Shown here: positions 17,117-24,056 of the stretch, one piece after another
How positions within the stretch are numbered: position 1 is the stretch's first letter
How the letters are laid out: every line of letters starts with the position of its first letter
From: Planktomarina sp.
GTDB lineage: Bacteria; Pseudomonadota; Alphaproteobacteria; Rhodobacterales; Rhodobacteraceae
Direction of reading: 5' to 3'
NCBI GenBank assembly: GCA_002698165.1
Contig: NZVF01000081.1
Coordinates: forward strand, 9,161 to 33,628
Length of the DNA: 24,468 nt
Position numbers and translations under genes: made by a program
The notes under the pieces: model-generated
Seen by the model: the letters and a program-made list of their open reading frames with translations, nothing else
What the model was told of the DNA's origin: nothing
Databases searched by the model: none

Positions 17117-18013
17117 TTATAGGTTCCAATTAAATGGTGTTTCTTCAAGTCCCTTAACATCGAGTAAGAGTGAAATAACATTACCACCCATAGGATCATT
17201 GTTGGTGAGTGAAGTTTCATTTGATGTGTTGCCAAAGCTAGTCACAAATAGGGTATTCATATTATGGCCTCCAAAGGCTGGCATAGTTGGGCGTTTCATC
17301 GGAGCTATAATTTCTCGATCTATTTTACCGCAAGGTGAAATTCGCAATATTCTTCCACCATCAAAACCTGCAAACCAATAATATCCCAGTGAATCAACAC
17401 ACGCGCCATCGGGTCGTCCCTGAGTTTCATTTGTTTCAAAAAAAATATGCTTGTTAGAAATATCACCAGTTTTTTGATTGTAATCAAACTTATAAATTTT
17501 TGATTCCCATGAGTCTGCTAAATACATAGTGTTGCCGTCTGGGGACCAGGCGATACCATTGGCAGTGGTCAGGTTCGTCAATATTTTTTTTATTTTACCA
17601 TCGGAAGAAACACGCCAAAGTGCCGCTGCTTTTTTATCTCTTGGCAAATAAATGCTGCCAACCCAAAAAAAACTTCCAGACCTGTCAACCTTACCATCGT
17701 TCAATCTCCAATTTGGGTTGCCATTTTCTATTTTATTTATTGTAGATAAAATCTGATATTTAGAGTCCAGATTTATAATACTATGATCCATTGCTGCAAT
17801 AAAACCATCTGCTATGTTTGGAGCAATACAACTTACCTGGCCTGGCATTTTGAAGTCAAAAATCTTTTTTGATTGCACATTTTTTGAGTGTAGCGTCTTG
17901 CCGTCTATGTCTGTCCAATAAAGAGTTTTGGTTCGGGAAAGCCAAACAGGAGATTCTCCGCAAAGGTGGTTTTGGTTGCTTACTACTTTAAAATTTACTT
18001 CTGACAGTTTCAC
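17117..18013 (-). CDS. SMP-30/gluconolactonase family lactonase 2
   Basis: A 298-residue six-bladed propeller lactonase, a distant relative of the one at 8633-9514. Family residues are E20 (CGESPVW), N105 (RLNDGKVD), N152 (TANGIAWSP) and D202 (GRPDGA). The start is probably GTG 18013, with GAAGG 4 nt upstream, giving MKLSEVNFKVVSNQN; the frame can be extended to TTG 18031 but no ribosome-binding site precedes that. An operator copy lies 34 bp upstream, shared with the divergent SDR-sulfatase unit. The stop is followed immediately by the GMC gene in the same frame, which suggests lactone formation by the GMC enzyme or an SDR followed by hydrolysis here (inference). Confidence 0.9.
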   Translation of the reverse strand: MKLSEVNFKVVSNQNHLCGESPVWLSRTKTLYWTDIDGKTLHSKNVQSKKIFDFKMPGQVSCIAPNIADGFIAAMDHSIINLDSKYQILSTINKIENGNPNWRLNDGKVDRSGSFFWVGSIYLPRDKKAAALWRVSSDGKIKKILTNLTTANGIAWSPDGNTMYLADSWESKIYKFDYNQKTGDISNKHIFFETNETQGRPDGACVDSLGYYWFAGFDGGRILRISPCGKIDREIIAPMKRPTMPAFGGHNMNTLFVTSFGNTSNETSLTNNDPMGGNVISLLLDVKGLEETPFNWNL

Positions 18014-18047
18014 AGCGCCTTCTATATTCAAAGATTAAGTATTGAAA

Positions 18048-18068
18048 ACTTACATGTTACATGTAGAT
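18048..18068. promoter_or_regulatory. 21-bp palindromic operator, site 4 (SMP-30 no. 2 / SDR-sulfatase divergent promoter)
   Basis: Arms around a central T at 18058, core TACATGTTACATGTA, nearly perfect. On the plus side it is directly followed by TATATT (18069-18074), a plausible -10 for the SDR-sulfatase unit. It also lies just upstream of the minus-strand lactonase-GMC unit, so a single site could control both directions. Confidence 0.82.
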
Positions 18069-18142
18069 TATATTGTAAGATATTTACAAAACAAGGCATG
18101 AAAGTAGTATGTTTTGGCAAGAATTTAACTACGATATGTTAT

Positions 18143-18946
18143 ATGGCAAGCTTAGATAAAATTGCGTTAGTCACAGGAGCCGCCAGCGGAATAGGTTGGG
18201 CGATAGCATGTTTGTTACATGATGAAGGTCTACATGTCGTTATTTGCGATAACTCTAAAGATAATTTGGATTTAGCAAATATTAAAATTAATGAAGAAAA
18301 TTATCAAAACATGTCGTCATTTCATGCTGACGTTTCTTTAGAGGCTGATGTAGTTAAACTTTTCAATCACATTAAAAAAACTTTTGGCCGGTTGGATTAT
18401 CTTGTCAACAATGCAGGCATTGATAGCTTTTGTGATCCTGAGACTTTTTCTATTTCTAAATATAATCATGTAATGGCAGTAAATGTTACCTCGGTATTTT
18501 TAGCAATTAGGGAAGCAATACCTTTAATGCGAAATTCCAAGGAGGCGTCGATCGTTAATATCGGCTCTATTCATGGGCAATTAACTACTGCTGGAAGATC
18601 TGACTACGTAACTTCCAAAGCAGCATTAGTCGGAGCCACACAGTCTTTATCTTTAGATCTAGCTTCAGAGAAAATAAGAATAAACATGGTGTCTCCCGGA
18701 GCTATCGATACGCCTATGTTGTTGCGAGGGTGGAAGCGAAAAGCACCTAATATTGATCTCAACGAAGTTCGGAACAGAGCTAATTTGATACATCCATGTG
18801 GCAGAATTGGGCAACCTGAAGACATCGCCAATGCAGTTTTTTTTCTATTAAGTGAAAAAGCCAGCTTTATTAATGGAGTTAATCTTAATGTAGACGGTGG
18901 AATACATTCGAAAGTTTTTCTTTCTACAATCTGGGACAAGCAGTGA
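18143..18946 (+). CDS. Short-chain dehydrogenase/reductase 2
   Basis: A 267-residue classical SDR with TGAASGIG (11-18), D36 at the end of strand 2 (NAD preference), NNAG (89-92) and catalytic S142, Y155 and K159. The C-terminal VNLNVDGGIHSK is typical. ATG 18143 gives the usual SDR N-terminus MASLDKIALVTG; an in-frame ATG at 18098 would add 15 Cys-containing residues not normal for the family, though neither start has a good Shine-Dalgarno. Its stop overlaps the GTG start of the sulfatase (GTGA), so the two are translationally coupled and probably act on the same compound. Likely role: oxidation of the desulfated sugar or of a sugar-acid intermediate (inference). Confidence 0.9.
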   Translation: MASLDKIALVTGAASGIGWAIACLLHDEGLHVVICDNSKDNLDLANIKINEENYQNMSSFHADVSLEADVVKLFNHIKKTFGRLDYLVNNAGIDSFCDPETFSISKYNHVMAVNVTSVFLAIREAIPLMRNSKEASIVNIGSIHGQLTTAGRSDYVTSKAALVGATQSLSLDLASEKIRINMVSPGAIDTPMLLRGWKRKAPNIDLNEVRNRANLIHPCGRIGQPEDIANAVFFLLSEKASFINGVNLNVDGGIHSKVFLSTIWDKQ

Positions 18947-20403
18947 AGTCAAAAGGTAAAAAACCCAATGTAGTCCTGATTGTGGCTGATGATATGGGCT
19001 ATGGTGATTTTGGAGTTTTTAGTGAAGGTCGCGTAAGTACACCTAATATTGATAGATTGGTATCAGAAGGTGTTTGTATGCGGCAGCATTATTCAGCTTC
19101 TCCAATTTGCTCTCCCGCTCGTGCGGCTCTGCTGACTGGTCGTTACCCCCATCGTTCTGGAGCTATCACACAGCATGATCTTTTCGGACTAGACAGGATC
19201 GCTCTTCGTGAAAAAACAATAGCTGATACCTTTAGGTCTGGTGGTTACAGAACAGGACTAATTGGAAAGTGGCATAATGGTTCGTTAGATCAAAGATATC
19301 ATCCTAATTCGCGTGGCTTTGATGAATTTTCTGGATTTTGTGGTGGTTGGTCGGATTACTATAATTGGCATATGGATAAAAATGGGAAAATAGAAAAAGG
19401 CGATGGAACGTATCTAACAGATGAGCTGACAGGGCAAGCGTGCGAATACATTGAACGGAATAAAGATGAGAACTTTTTCCTTATGATTGCATATACTGCG
19501 CCACATTCACCGTTCCAAGCGCCTCAAACGATTATCGATAGTTACCTTTCAAAAGGATATGACAGAATTACGGCAACCACCTACGCGATGATTCAAGTTA
19601 TGGATACGGGTATAGGCAGAGTTCTGAATAAGTTGAAAAAACATGATTTAGAAGAAAACACGATTTTTATGTTCACAAGTGATAATGGTCCAGCATTTTT
19701 TAATCCACCTTTTATGTTAGAGCCGCAGGAAGATGTATTTAATGAGCGTTTCAATTTTGGACTGAAAGGGTCAAAAGGTTGGGTTTATGAAGGTGGAATA
19801 AGAGTTCCAATGGTTATTCGCTATCCGCGTTGTCTAAAAGCAAATACCTTTAACGACGAACTAGCTCATTTTACTGACTGGCTACCAACTTTAGCTGCAC
19901 TATGCGAAATTAAAAACATCAATGAATTTCCGTTAGATGGCTATGACTTAACTAACCAATTGAAAGGAGAAAAACTGGACAAACAGCCAAGGCGATTCTG
20001 GCAGTGGAATTTTTATTACCCTAGCATTTCGACAAACGCTGCTGTTCGAGACGATAATTGGAAGCTGGTTAGGCCTATGATAGCGGGTACTCGATATTAC
20101 AATAATAGAGACCTTCACATTTCTGAGGAAGACACCTTAAGAACTACAGCGTTCATTGAGGCGGACATTAAACATAAGGAGAATCCTAACTCTGTAATTG
20201 ATCTACTTAAGGTTCCTAAAATACTGTATCCTAATTCTGAAAAACCAGAATTGTATAATTTGGCGATTGATCCTGGCGAGAATGTAAATGTGGCTCAACA
20301 AAATCCGGAAATTGTATCTAGGTTGTTAAATGGTCTTGAGAATTGGTTTGACAGTGTTGAAACTGATAGAAAGACGATAGGTGATCCACTTCACGCTCAC
20401 TAA
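18943..20403 (+). CDS. Type I (S1) sulfatase, apparently cytoplasmic
   Basis: A 486-residue sulfatase that should hydrolyse a sulfate ester. The active-site signature C56-S-P-A-R60 followed by AALLTGRYPHR marks C56 as the residue converted to formylglycine. Metal ligands D17-D18 (VADDMGYGDFG), GKWHNG near residue 107 and TSDNGP around 246 are present, and the length is normal. There is no signal peptide: the protein starts MKSKGKKPNVVLIVADD, directly with the first core strand, so it should act in the cytoplasm on an imported sulfated compound. The GTG start overlaps the SDR stop. No formylglycine-generating enzyme is encoded here. The C-terminal region includes the usual S1 'ELYNLAIDPGE' block. 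The substrate is unknown; sulfated sugars are favoured by context. Confidence 0.92.
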   Translation: MKSKGKKPNVVLIVADDMGYGDFGVFSEGRVSTPNIDRLVSEGVCMRQHYSASPICSPARAALLTGRYPHRSGAITQHDLFGLDRIALREKTIADTFRSGGYRTGLIGKWHNGSLDQRYHPNSRGFDEFSGFCGGWSDYYNWHMDKNGKIEKGDGTYLTDELTGQACEYIERNKDENFFLMIAYTAPHSPFQAPQTIIDSYLSKGYDRITATTYAMIQVMDTGIGRVLNKLKKHDLEENTIFMFTSDNGPAFFNPPFMLEPQEDVFNERFNFGLKGSKGWVYEGGIRVPMVIRYPRCLKANTFNDELAHFTDWLPTLAALCEIKNINEFPLDGYDLTNQLKGEKLDKQPRRFWQWNFYYPSISTNAAVRDDNWKLVRPMIAGTRYYNNRDLHISEEDTLRTTAFIEADIKHKENPNSVIDLLKVPKILYPNSEKPELYNLAIDPGENVNVAQQNPEIVSRLLNGLENWFDSVETDRKTIGDPLHAH

Positions 20404-20589
20404 ATCGTATCAAAGGCATTGAAATTTATTAAGAGTTAAGATGAAGTTTCCTTAAATTTTAAATCAGATTTTTGAGCCTATGAAGCGCTAGCTTTAATTG
20501 AGCTTACTTTGTTTTTTTAACCTAGATGAGGACGAACTATGCCCAGTAGTTTTGTTAGAAATTTAAATAAATAGGTTTGGGAGTTTAAG
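20404..20589. other. Intergenic stretch between sulfatase and SDR 3
   Basis: AT-rich, no open frame with coding character and no operator copy. A T-run (TTTGTTTTTTT, near 20508-20518) is preceded only by a weak AGCT pairing, so a terminator is possible but not convincing. Confidence 0.4.
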
Positions 20590-21342
20590 ATGGAAAATGT
20601 TTTGTACGATAGCCTTCGAGGAAAAATAGCGCTCGTTACTGGCGCAGGCTCTGGTATTGGTGCCGCTCTCGCAAAACGCTTTGGTGGCCTTGGCGTTAGA
20701 GTGGTTTGTGTTGGTCGAACAGAGAAAACGATTAAAGAGATTGCTTCTTGGATAAAGAGCAGTGGTGGCGAAGCAATTCATTTTGTTGCTGACGCAACGA
20801 ACCCACAGCAGATGGAGGCGTTAGCAAAAGAAATTAAAAATACTTATAAAGGCATTGATTTTTCATTTTTGAATGCTGGAGGTAATATTCAGCAGCAAAC
20901 AATTGAAAATAGTGATCTTTCGCAGTGGAAGGAAGCTGTCGATTTAAATATGATGACATTTTTTCTTGGGGTAAGGATTTCTGCACCACTAATGCGCATG
21001 AATGGTGGTGGTCGTATAGTTTTGACTGGTTCTGCAATGGCGCATTATGCATCTGCGAAGAATTCCTCGTATAGTGCTGGTAAGGCAGCTGCAAGAATGA
21101 TCGCCAATACAGCCTCATTGGAGCTCATGGCAGACAACATAACGGTAAATGAATTTATCCCAGGGCCAGTAAAAACCAAACAAGCATTAATAAATTACTC
21201 TGAAACCGATCTTAATTCACCATTTAACAATCCAGGGGAATGGGTGAAAAAACCAGATGATGTTACAGATTTACTTCTGACGATGTTTTCTCTGCCCGGG
21301 CTGGGACCAACAAGTCAAATTTTTTCATTGGCGAGACGGTAG
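20590..21342 (+). CDS. Short-chain dehydrogenase/reductase 3
   Basis: A 250-residue classical SDR with TGAGSGIG (17-24), R43 after strand 2 (suggesting NADP rather than NAD), NAGG (95-98, with Leu in place of the first Asn of NNAG) and catalytic S148, Y161 and K165. The C-terminus ends in FSLARR without the usual DGG block. GGGAG lies about 9 nt before ATG 20590. It is 186 bp downstream of the sulfatase gene, a gap with no operator copy, so it may be read through from the sulfatase unit or have its own promoter. It differs from SDR 1 and 2 in cofactor motif, so it may act as a reductase of an aldehyde or keto intermediate (inference). Confidence 0.87.
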   Translation: MENVLYDSLRGKIALVTGAGSGIGAALAKRFGGLGVRVVCVGRTEKTIKEIASWIKSSGGEAIHFVADATNPQQMEALAKEIKNTYKGIDFSFLNAGGNIQQQTIENSDLSQWKEAVDLNMMTFFLGVRISAPLMRMNGGGRIVLTGSAMAHYASAKNSSYSAGKAAARMIANTASLELMADNITVNEFIPGPVKTKQALINYSETDLNSPFNNPGEWVKKPDDVTDLLLTMFSLPGLGPTSQIFSLARR

Positions 21343-21491
21343 TTTTTGCAGCTTTCGAGAAGTATTTTTTGCAATATTTGCCGGTTCTAATTATGGAGTT
21401 TGTGCAGCACAAAGCAGGGCGTTTAAAGAGTTTTTAATATGTGTTATTTTTATTATTCAAAATTATGTTTTGTTGGGGGATAGTTAAATTA

Positions 21492-21512
21492 ATCTACATG
21501 TAACATGCAAAT
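21492..21512. promoter_or_regulatory. 21-bp palindromic operator, site 5 (aldehyde dehydrogenase promoter)
   Basis: Arms around a central A at 21502, core TACATGTAACATGCA, with two mismatched arm pairs. It is directly followed by TATATT (21513-21518), the same arrangement as site 4. It lies about 100 bp upstream of the aldehyde dehydrogenase start and puts that gene in the same probable regulon. Confidence 0.78.
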
Positions 21513-21614
21513 TATATTGGATTATAAGTTAATGTTACTATAAAAAAATTATATTGTAGGGGAATAAGTCTTCTTGACTATCAACAGGCCGATGTGTCGG
21601 CAGAAGGGGTCCAA

Positions 21615-23135
21615 ATGCTGAATGGAAAAAACTTAATTGATGGAAATTGGGTTGGATCCCCAAATACATCAATATCGGATGATCTTGATGGTTTTGAATT
21701 TGCACAGGCAACTCTGGATCAGGTAGATCAGGCTTGTAGAGCTAGTCAAAAATGTTTTCGTAAATTCAGTTCAATATCAAGAAAGGTTCGCGCTGAGTTC
21801 CTTAATCAAATTGCTGACGAAATTGAAAGTTTGGGTGAGGAGATTACTAAAACAGGTGTTCGAGAGACAGGGTTGCCTGAAGCACGGCTCCAAGGAGAGC
21901 GTGGGCGAACAATTGGTCAATTGCGGATGTTTGCGCAGCTAATATTAAACGAGGATTACTTAGACGTGCGTATCGACCAAGCTCTTCCAGATCGTCAGCC
22001 CTTGCCCCGACCAGACATTCGTTTAACCCACAGGCCAATAGGCCCCGTCGTAGTTTTTGGCGCCTCAAACTTTCCTTTAGCATTTTCGACGGCGGGTGGA
22101 GACACTGCATCAGCTTTAGCTGCTGGCTGCCCTGTAATCGTGAAAGGCCATGGTGCTCATGCTGGTACAGCTGAATTAGTTGGCCAGGCAATTATGGCAG
22201 CGGTGGAAACCTGCAGGATGCCCAAAGCAACATTCCAACTTTTACAAGGTGCTGGACGCATTGTAGGTACCGCCCTTGTGCAACACCCTGAAATTAAAGC
22301 TGTTGGGTTTACTGGCTCTGCAGCTGGGGGGCGGGCTCTGTATGATTTGTGTCATGCACGACAGTCGCCAATTCCGTTTTATGGAGAGCTAGGCTCTATT
22401 AATCCAATCTTTTGTCTACCCAATGCCTTGTTGGAGCGTTCGACACAAATTGGTGTTGATTGGGCGGCTTCTCTAACGATGGGCGCGGGACAGTTTTGTA
22501 CTAATCCTGGGATAATGATTGGTATTAAAGGTAAAGAATTTGACAATCTTCAAGATGCAGCCGTCGCAGAGCTAAATGATTGCGCCAGTCAAAAAATGCT
22601 TACGAAGGGAATTCAAAGCGCTTACGTGGCAGGTGTTGCACATCTTAGAGAGCGTTTAACTGAATTAACACAGCCTAGGCAAACCGAAAAAGAACGGTAC
22701 GGAATTCCTGCCGCGTTTAAAACTTCCGCAAGAAATTGGCTATCCGATAAAACTTTGCATCATGAAGTGTTTGGTGCGGCTGGAATCTTTATTGAATGTG
22801 ATGATGAAAGCGAGATGACCGAATTGGCGGAACGTTTGGATGGCCAACTCACCGTAACTTTACAACTTACAACGTCCGATAGTAAATTGTCTCGAGCACT
22901 CTTACCAATTTTAGAAGAAAAAGCGGGCCGACTTTTGTGCAATGGCTTCCCAACTGGAGTTGAAGTCAGCTCTGCAATGATGCATGGAGGTCCGTATCCA
23001 GCTAGCACTGATGTTCGTGCAACATCGGTGGGGACATTGGGTATTACAAGATGGCTGCGTCCGGTTGCGTATCAGGGTTTTCCTAAAGAATTGTTGCACG
23101 ATGAATTACAGGCAACTCAAAACAAAATCATTTGA
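21615..23135 (+). CDS. Aldehyde dehydrogenase, 2-oxoglutarate-semialdehyde (2,5-dioxovalerate) dehydrogenase-like
   Basis: A 506-residue NAD(P)-dependent aldehyde dehydrogenase. Catalytic C295 (GAGQFCTNPG), general base E258 (FYGELGS), oxyanion N152 (ASNFPLAF) and cofactor-binding K177 are present. The N-terminal third (RETGLPEARLQGERGRT block and the following RMFAQLI) and the GELGSINP motif resemble the KGSADH branch, which finishes non-phosphorylating pentose/hexaric acid pathways by making 2-oxoglutarate. The start at ATG 21615 is preferred because AGGGG lies 5 nt upstream; the frame can be extended to GTG 21594. It is preceded by operator site 5. Its GC content is intermediate between the AT-rich island and the GC-rich right flank. 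An alternative is another aldehyde in the same pathway, such as a sugar-derived aldehyde. Confidence 0.88.
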   Translation: MLNGKNLIDGNWVGSPNTSISDDLDGFEFAQATLDQVDQACRASQKCFRKFSSISRKVRAEFLNQIADEIESLGEEITKTGVRETGLPEARLQGERGRTIGQLRMFAQLILNEDYLDVRIDQALPDRQPLPRPDIRLTHRPIGPVVVFGASNFPLAFSTAGGDTASALAAGCPVIVKGHGAHAGTAELVGQAIMAAVETCRMPKATFQLLQGAGRIVGTALVQHPEIKAVGFTGSAAGGRALYDLCHARQSPIPFYGELGSINPIFCLPNALLERSTQIGVDWAASLTMGAGQFCTNPGIMIGIKGKEFDNLQDAAVAELNDCASQKMLTKGIQSAYVAGVAHLRERLTELTQPRQTEKERYGIPAAFKTSARNWLSDKTLHHEVFGAAGIFIECDDESEMTELAERLDGQLTVTLQLTTSDSKLSRALLPILEEKAGRLLCNGFPTGVEVSSAMMHGGPYPASTDVRATSVGTLGITRWLRPVAYQGFPKELLHDELQATQNKII

Positions 23136-23137
23136 GA

Positions 23138-23162
23138 CGATTGGCGTTACTGCGCCCAATCG
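23138..23162 (+). terminator. Hairpin after the aldehyde dehydrogenase gene
   Basis: CGATTGGCG (23138-23146), loop TTACTG, then CGCCCAATCG (23153-23162) form a nine-pair stem with one bulged C, beginning 3 nt after the stop codon. No U-run follows, so intrinsic termination is uncertain. It coincides with the shift to GC-rich sequence. Confidence 0.4.
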
Positions 23163-23207
23163 CTACCCAATTGAACTTAAGCTCAATGAAACGCTGAAAG
23201 ATTTTGC

Positions 23208-24056
23208 ATGACGGAAGTGGAGCTAAGACGGTTTCTTGAAAAGCAAGGTCTAACAGACAGCAGAGCGGAGTTTAGAAAACTTAAAGGCGGATACCTAAAT
23301 ACCGTTTGGTTTGTCGACACCCCGGACCGGAGTTTAGTCGCCAAAGAATTTGTGAAACCCATGACCGGCACTCTTTTTCCCAATCTCCCTGAGGATGAGG
23401 TGGAGGCCCTTCGCCGTCTTGGGGATCTAGAAGTCGCCCCTAAACTGGTTGGATTCTGGCTTGATGCATCCCTACTTGTTTACGAGTTTGTGGAGGGCGA
23501 AATGTGGGATGGGGATGTACAGGGCGTCGCGCAACTACTTTTGCGCAAGGAAGCCGCCGACCCGACAGGTTTTCGGGGTGTACCTCTTAATGCCCATGCC
23601 ATCCTCGCCGAAGGCGACGCCCTATTTACCCGCTGTAAGTCGCCACCGAACGCTATCTGTCCGTCACTTGTGGATGTTCCACTTCCGCAAAAACTATCCC
23701 TAATTCACACCGATATAGGCGTGAACCTTGTGGGCGCAGGATCAGGTTTGCGCCTCATTGATTGGCAATGCCCGGCCATCGGTGATATTTGTGAGGACAT
23801 TTACAGTTTTTTGTCACCGGCATTTCAGATCCTTGCAGGACGCGACCCCTTGACTGACGCGAAGGTTCGTGACTTCTGGTTGGCTTTAGGACGACCGGAA
23901 CTTGAGAGGCGATATACCTTGCTGCGTCCCGCCTATGCCTGGCGGTTCGCTGGATATTGCGCATGGCGCTCTGAGGCTCTGGACGAAGCTGAAATCTGTG
24001 TAAGATACCGTTGTGCGCTTGCGGAAGAACTGAGTTACATGTGTCAACAGGTATGA
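23208..24056 (+). CDS. Aminoglycoside phosphotransferase/choline kinase-fold small-molecule kinase
   Basis: A 282-residue protein of the protein-kinase-like APH/choline kinase fold. Visible elements are a P-loop-like KGGYLNTVW (26-34), ATP-binding K46 (LVAKEF), the hinge YEFVEGE, the catalytic loop H167-T-D169-I-G-V-N173 and the metal-binding D185 (RLIDWQ). The catalytic loop is one residue shorter between Asp and Asn than the common HGDxxxxN form. The phosphorylated substrate is unknown; sugar or amino-alcohol kinases share this fold. Its stop overlaps the ATG of the next gene (ATGA), so the two form an operon. GC content is distinctly higher than in the island, and no operator copy precedes it. 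Confidence 0.82.
   Translation: MTEVELRRFLEKQGLTDSRAEFRKLKGGYLNTVWFVDTPDRSLVAKEFVKPMTGTLFPNLPEDEVEALRRLGDLEVAPKLVGFWLDASLLVYEFVEGEMWDGDVQGVAQLLLRKEAADPTGFRGVPLNAHAILAEGDALFTRCKSPPNAICPSLVDVPLPQKLSLIHTDIGVNLVGAGSGLRLIDWQCPAIGDICEDIYSFLSPAFQILAGRDPLTDAKVRDFWLALGRPELERRYTLLRPAYAWRFAGYCAWRSEALDEAEICVRYRCALAEELSYMCQQV

Noticed and set aside
20483..20520. Possible intrinsic terminator after the sulfatase gene
   Set aside because: A T-run is present but the preceding pairing is only about 4 bp, so no convincing stem.
22984..23211. Alternative frame overlapping the end of the aldehyde dehydrogenase gene and reaching the kinase start
   Set aside because: No family features, no ribosome-binding site, and the dehydrogenase frame is well supported there.
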